From CAZLLV01 sp964560325 (lineage in GTDB: Bacteria; Acidobacteriota; Thermoanaerobaculia; Multivoradales; DATKCC01): a DNA stretch of 7,380 nucleotides. Positions 6,804-7,380 of the stretch are shown here, in pieces; within the stretch, counting starts at the first letter, position 1, and each line of letters begins with the position of its first letter. A program made the translations under genes and the position numbers. The notes under the pieces are model-generated. The model was not told the DNA's origin. It did not search any database and worked only from the letters and a program-made list of their open reading frames with translations. The DNA is taken from NCBI GenBank assembly GCA_964560325.1, contig CAZLLV010000302.1, positions 1-7,380 of the forward strand. The letters are read 5' to 3'.

Positions 6804-6819
6804 CGATCCGGACGGATCG
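6804..6819. repeat. Perfect 7-bp palindrome upstream of the GAF gene
   Basis: CGATCCG (6804-6810) and CGGATCG (6813-6819) are exact inverted repeats with a two-base spacer, ending 14 bases before the ATG at 6834. The GGACGG motif is also tandemly repeated (6810-6815 and 6819-6824). The position suits an operator near the start of the GAF gene. The spacer is too short for a good RNA hairpin without opening the inner pair. Confidence 0.4.
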
Positions 6820-6833
6820 GACGGGTGTCGTAC

Positions 6834-7380
6834 ATGTCAGAGCTCGAAGAAAACAGCACCACGGCGGCCGACCGGGCTGAGCTCTCGGGCAGCTCCTCGA
6901 CGGGCTCGGCCGATTCACGGACGAGCTCGGCCGACGTGCGGAGCGAGGGCGGGGTGCGGGCACGGCAGCAGGAGGTCGTGGCTCAGCTCGGCCTCTCGGC
7001 GATCGTCGCGAACGATCTCCAGGAGGTTCTCGACCTGGTGGTCGGCACGGCGGCCGAGACGCTCGGCGTGTCGTTCGGCAAGGTGCTCCAGCTCGAGGCC
7101 GACCGCTCCATGTTCCTGCTGCGCGCCGGCGTGGGCTGGCGCGACGGGCTGGTCGGTAAAGCGCACATCCCGGTGAGCGAGTCCCAGGGCGGCTACTCGC
7201 TGCGAACGGAGGCTCCGGTCGTGGTCGAGGACCTGCGCGAGGAGGAGCGACTCGCCGCGCCGCAGCTCCTTCTCGACCACGGCGTCGTCTCGGGCATGAC
7301 CGTCCTGATCCAGTCGAAGCAAGGGCCGTGGGGCGTGCTCGGGATCCACAGCAGCGCGCGCCGCCGGTTCACCCGCGACG
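6834..7380 (+). CDS. GAF-domain signalling protein, 3'-truncated by the window
   Basis: The frame opens at the ATG at 6834 and runs to the window edge: 182 codons visible and no stop. Residues 1-42 are a low-complexity Ser/Thr/Ala/Asp-rich tail, including an imperfect seven-codon tandem repeat (bases 6904-6945). From about residue 45 a GAF domain follows: helix LSAIVANDLQEVLDLVVGTA (54-73), LGVSFGKVLQLEADRSMFLLRAGVGW (77-102), VSESQGGYSLRTEAPVVVEDL (114-134), then GVVSGMTVLIQ and PWGVLGIHSSARRRFTRD to the edge. Such GAF domains usually lead into PAS, histidine kinase, GGDEF or PP2C output domains; the output is not visible, and a histidine kinase is my guess only. No heme- or bilin-binding Cys is visible in the fragment. 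The ribosome site is poor (GGACGGG about ten bases from the ATG). The start is therefore less certain, but no better in-frame start lies nearby. Confidence 0.8.
   Translation, partial: MSELEENSTTAADRAELSGSSSTGSADSRTSSADVRSEGGVRARQQEVVAQLGLSAIVANDLQEVLDLVVGTAAETLGVSFGKVLQLEADRSMFLLRAGVGWRDGLVGKAHIPVSESQGGYSLRTEAPVVVEDLREEERLAAPQLLLDHGVVSGMTVLIQSKQGPWGVLGIHSSARRRFTRD

Noticed and set aside
1..7380. A novel defence system, retron, CRISPR array, toxin-antitoxin pair or mobile element
   Set aside because: No array of spaced repeats, reverse transcriptase, nuclease, transposase, integrase or toxin-like small gene pair was found. All six genes belong to housekeeping, signalling or secreted classes.

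Overview
This is a very GC-rich bacterial chromosomal window in which the genes lie close together. It holds six protein-coding genes, the first and last cut by the window edges. I see no tRNA, rRNA, CRISPR array, insertion sequence or integrase. GC richness, a large transmembrane Ser/Thr kinase joined to a TolB-like domain and TPRs, and small secreted proteins with an AVA-type signal peptidase site suggest Acidobacteriota (Thermoanaerobaculia-like). Myxococcota or another high-GC phylum with many Ser/Thr kinases is the alternative. This assignment is inference from gene content, not a phylogenetic result.

Layout. 1-1205 (+): 3' part of a glutamate-cysteine ligase family 2 (GCS2) carboxylate-amine ligase. 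1206-1316: short gap. 1317-4031 (+): 904-residue Ser/Thr protein kinase with one membrane segment, a TolB-like domain and a TPR array. 4023-4496 (-): small secreted four-cysteine protein of unknown function, convergent with the kinase and overlapping its stop by 9 bp. 4497-4658: divergent intergenic region, AT-rich for this genome, with a strong Shine-Dalgarno on the minus side, an imperfect inverted repeat and a -10-like TACAAT. 4659-6044 (+): exported M20 zinc peptidase resembling glutamate carboxypeptidase (CPG2). 6041-6655 (+): DNA-3-methyladenine glycosylase I (Tag), joined to the peptidase by a GTGA overlap. 6656-6833: lower-GC spacer with overlapping small inverted repeats. 6834-7380 (+): N-terminal part of a GAF-domain signalling protein that continues past the window.

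How the genes relate. The peptidase and glycosylase form a probable two-gene operon. The other genes look like separate units: a thiol or amide ligase, a membrane signalling kinase, a secreted protein and a GAF sensor. The window therefore reads as ordinary chromosome rich in signalling genes. I found no convincing undescribed multi-gene system. The parts most worth a second look are the uncharacterised secreted protein with its zero-gap convergent end, and the repeat-bearing intergenic regions at 4568-4658 and 6692-6819.
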